In this document: positions 61,951 to 64,000 of the stretch, piece after piece | How positions within the stretch are numbered: position 1 is the stretch's first letter | Layout: each line of letters begins with the position of its first letter | NCBI RefSeq assembly: GCF_900130015.1 | Contig: NZ_FQXS01000008.1 | Coordinates: 62,001-126,000 of the forward strand | Direction: 5' to 3' | Length of the DNA stretch: 64,000 nt | Source: Desulfofustis glycolicus DSM 9705 | GTDB taxonomy: Bacteria > Desulfobacterota > Desulfobulbia > Desulfobulbales > Desulfocapsaceae | Translations under genes and position numbers: made by a program | Notes under the pieces: generated by a model | What the model was told of the DNA's origin: nothing | Database searches by the model: none | What the model saw: only the letters and a program-made list of their open reading frames with translations

Positions 61951-63033
61951 ATGGCAGACACGGTAAACAAAACTTTGGATCCGCGCTTGAATCGACGCGG
62001 CTTCCTGAAGGGATGTACCATGGCAGCAGCCGCTCTGGGACTCTCTGAAGCCATGGTCCCGAAAATGGTGGAAGCCGCTACTTCGGGCCAGCGTCCCCCG
62101 GTTATCTGGCTGCACTTTCAGGAATGCACCGGTTGTACCGAGTCCCTGCTCCGCGGCGCCCACCCCGACCTGGCCCGGCTGATCCTCGACATCATCTCCC
62201 TGGACTACCATGAAACCGTCATGGCCGCCGCCGGCCACCAGGCCGAAGAGGCTCTGCATGCCTCAATGGAGGCAAACGCCGGCAAGTACCTGCTGGTCGT
62301 CGAGGGTGGTATTCCTCTGGCTGAAGACGGCGTTTACTGCAAAATCGCCGGTAAAACAGCCGTTGACAGTCTCAAAGAGGTCGCCTCCAAGTGCGCGGCC
62401 ATCATCGCCATCGGCACCTGCGCAACGTTTGGCGGCGTTCAGGCCGCCAAACCGAATCCGACCGGTTCCGTCGGTGTCGACAAAATCATCACCGACAAAC
62501 CGATCGTTAATATCTCGGGCTGTCCGCCGAATCCGGTCAATTTCCTCGGCACCGTCCTGCACTATCTCACGTTCAACCGTCTGCCGGCCCTCGATGGTCT
62601 GAAGCGCCCGAAATTCGCCTATGGCCGTCGCATTCACGATCATTGCGAACGTCGCGCCCATTTTGACGAGGGCCGTTTCGTCGAGCAATTCGGCGACGAG
62701 TACCACAAACTTGGCTATTGTCTCTACAAGGTCGGCTGCAAGGGACCGGAGACCTTTGCCAATTGTCCGGTTGCCCGCTTCAATGAGGCCGGCGTCTGGC
62801 CGGTATCAGTCGGACACGGTTGTATAGGTTGTACTGAGCCAAATTTCTGGGATACCATGACACCGTTCTATGACCGCATCCCCAATGTCAAGATTCCGGG
62901 ATCCGGTATCATCGATGATGCCGACACACTCGGCACCAAGATCCTCGGTGTGACTGCTGCCGCAGTCGGTATCCACGCTGCTGTCGGAGTCGGTAAACGC
63001 CTTATCAAGGGCAAGTCCGACGGGAGCGAATGA
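61951..63033 (+). CDS. [NiFe] hydrogenase small subunit (Tat-exported, Group 1)
   Basis: Electron-transfer subunit of a periplasmic or periplasm-facing uptake hydrogenase. A Tat signal (NRRGFLKGCTMAAAALGL) leads the 360 residues. Iron-sulfur ligands: proximal cluster in ECTGCTESLL, IGTCATFGG and SGCPPNPVNF; distal H/C in HDHCERR and YKVGCKG; medial in NCPVARFN and GCIGCTEPNFWD. A C-terminal hydrophobic stretch (ILGVTAAAVGIHAAVGVG) could anchor it in the membrane. AGGAGG lies five bases before the ATG. It is followed 63 bp later by the large subunit. Confidence 0.97.
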   Translation: MADTVNKTLDPRLNRRGFLKGCTMAAAALGLSEAMVPKMVEAATSGQRPPVIWLHFQECTGCTESLLRGAHPDLARLILDIISLDYHETVMAAAGHQAEEALHASMEANAGKYLLVVEGGIPLAEDGVYCKIAGKTAVDSLKEVASKCAAIIAIGTCATFGGVQAAKPNPTGSVGVDKIITDKPIVNISGCPPNPVNFLGTVLHYLTFNRLPALDGLKRPKFAYGRRIHDHCERRAHFDEGRFVEQFGDEYHKLGYCLYKVGCKGPETFANCPVARFNEAGVWPVSVGHGCIGCTEPNFWDTMTPFYDRIPNVKIPGSGIIDDADTLGTKILGVTAAAVGIHAAVGVGKRLIKGKSDGSE

Positions 63034-63096
63034 TTACGCGCAGATCGCTGATCATTGATTATTGCAAACAACCACTAAGCTTTGGAGGTTTTACAG

Positions 63097-64000
63097 ATGG
63101 CTCAGAAAATCACCATTGATCCGATCACCCGGATTGAAGGTCACTTGCGAATAGATGTAGAGGTCGATGGCGGGGCGGTCACCAATGCCTGGTCATCCGG
63201 TCAGATGTTCAGAGGCCTGGAGATCATTCTGCAGGGCCGCGATCCACGCGATGCCCAGCATTTCGTCCAGCGTATCTGCGGCGTCTGCACCACCGTTCAT
63301 GCGCTGGCCTCGGTTCGTGCCGTTGAAGATGCACTGAAGCTCGAGATTCCGCTCAACGCCCAGCTCATCCGTAACCTCGTCCAGGGCATCCATGCCCTGC
63401 AGGATCACATCGTTCATTTCTACGCCCTGTCGGCATTGGACTGGGTCGATGTCGTCTCCGCCCTCGATGCCGATCCGGTAGCCACCCAGCGCCTGGCCGA
63501 ATCCCTGTCCAACTGGCCGGGCAACAGCGCCAAGCGATTTGCCGCAGTCAAAGCCAAGGTCAAGGCCCTGGTTGAGAGCGGCCAGCTCGGTCCGTTCGCC
63601 AACGCCTATTGGGGCCACGCCGCAATGAAGCTGCCGCCGGAGGCCAACCTGATGGCGGTATCCCACTACCTCGAAGCGCTCGATTACCAGCGCAAGGCCA
63701 CTGAGGCGCTCGGCATCATCGGCGGCAAGAACCCGCACGTGCAAAATCTCAACGTCGGCGGCGTCACCACCGCCATCAACCTGAACAACCAAGCCACCCT
63801 CAACATGGAGCGCCTCTACCGCATCAGGCAGCTGGTCGAAGAGGTCCGTGATTTCATCAACAACGTTTACCTGGTCGACCTGGCCGCAGTCGGCGCCCTG
63901 TATGCCGAATGGCTGCCTTACGGCGCCGGTGTCACCAACTACCTGGCCGCCCCGGATATGCCGACCGACGCCCTGGCCACCACCTTCGATCTGCCCGGCG
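63097..64000 (+). CDS. [NiFe] hydrogenase large subunit (3' end outside the window)
   Basis: Catalytic subunit. The frame is open from the ATG at 63097 to the window edge (301 codons visible). The N terminus has KITIDPITRIEGHLRIDVEV and the L1 motif RICGVCTTVHALASV, which supplies two of the four Ni-Fe cysteine ligands; the C-terminal L2 motif is beyond the window. Ribosome-binding site GGAGG lies eight bases upstream. With the small subunit it oxidises or produces hydrogen; accessory and maturation genes are expected further downstream. Confidence 0.97.
   Translation, partial: MAQKITIDPITRIEGHLRIDVEVDGGAVTNAWSSGQMFRGLEIILQGRDPRDAQHFVQRICGVCTTVHALASVRAVEDALKLEIPLNAQLIRNLVQGIHALQDHIVHFYALSALDWVDVVSALDADPVATQRLAESLSNWPGNSAKRFAAVKAKVKALVESGQLGPFANAYWGHAAMKLPPEANLMAVSHYLEALDYQRKATEALGIIGGKNPHVQNLNVGGVTTAINLNNQATLNMERLYRIRQLVEEVRDFINNVYLVDLAAVGALYAEWLPYGAGVTNYLAAPDMPTDALATTFDLPG

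Noticed and set aside
1-64000. CRISPR array, rRNA operon, intact insertion sequence or prophage
   Set aside because: No evenly spaced direct repeats, rRNA-like sequence, transposase, integrase or phage structural gene was found in the reading of either strand.

Overview
The window looks like one stretch of chromosome from an anaerobic Gram-negative bacterium, most likely a Desulfobacterota (sulfate- or sulfur-metabolising, Desulfobulbales-like) species. The main reasons are a complete rnfCDGEAB-apbE operon, a Tat-exported [NiFe] hydrogenase, a mitochondrial-type aconitase, a sigma54-dependent two-component pair, TRAP and amino-acid solute receptors, and dense, GC-rich, mostly operonic coding. 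The assignment is inferred from gene content only. I found no rRNA, tRNA, CRISPR array, prophage or intact insertion sequence.

Layout. 1-7.7 kb: the 3' end of one gene, a one-component regulator, a NtrB/NtrC-like kinase and regulator pair, a sigma54 promoter, and a REC-PATAN-roadblock protein followed by a lone roadblock protein. 8.0-19.6 kb: a ten-gene minus-strand chemosensory operon. In transcription order it encodes a PATAN-zinc ribbon-REC regulator, CheW, a ChpA-like CheA hybrid, two divergent CheW-like proteins, an M16 peptidase, a 51-residue protein, a PilH-like regulator, an HBM-type chemoreceptor and a DctP receptor. 20-33 kb: mainly housekeeping genes (DMT transporter, dtd, M16C presequence-type protease, orphan amino-acid receptor, rsmB, M24 peptidase, aconitase, DHH-CBS protein). 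33-43 kb: a Fur-family regulator with its own Fur boxes, an ABC-2 exporter, tcdA, thpR, two zinc-ribbon proteins with identical cysteine spacing, folA and small envelope proteins. 43-53 kb: enoyl-CoA hydratase, then the rnf operon and a dihydroorotate dehydrogenase-like protein. 53-64 kb: DMT transporter, cupin, aspS and hisS, a nitronate monooxygenase-like enzyme, pcnB, and the start of a hydrogenase operon with a textbook promoter.

The most interesting material is the chemosensory operon. Its gene set resembles the cyanobacterial Pix/Tax and proteobacterial Chp/Pil type IV pilus systems, but it has an M16 peptidase and a tiny conserved-looking protein inserted, a solute receptor at the end, and no cheR or cheB in view. 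A second theme is a dispersed element of about 145 bp that is itself a long imperfect palindrome with terminal inverted repeats. Two full copies lie 53 kb apart, with a hybrid copy and short fragments elsewhere; they sit in intergenic space and create spurious short reading frames. A third is RnfA carrying an added secreted Ig-like domain at its N terminus.

Energy metabolism appears to centre on hydrogen oxidation outside the membrane, ferredoxin-linked ion pumping by Rnf (with ApbE attaching FMN to RnfG and RnfD), and a citric-acid-cycle aconitase. Regulation is rich in phosphorelay and chemosensory parts for a 64 kb stretch.
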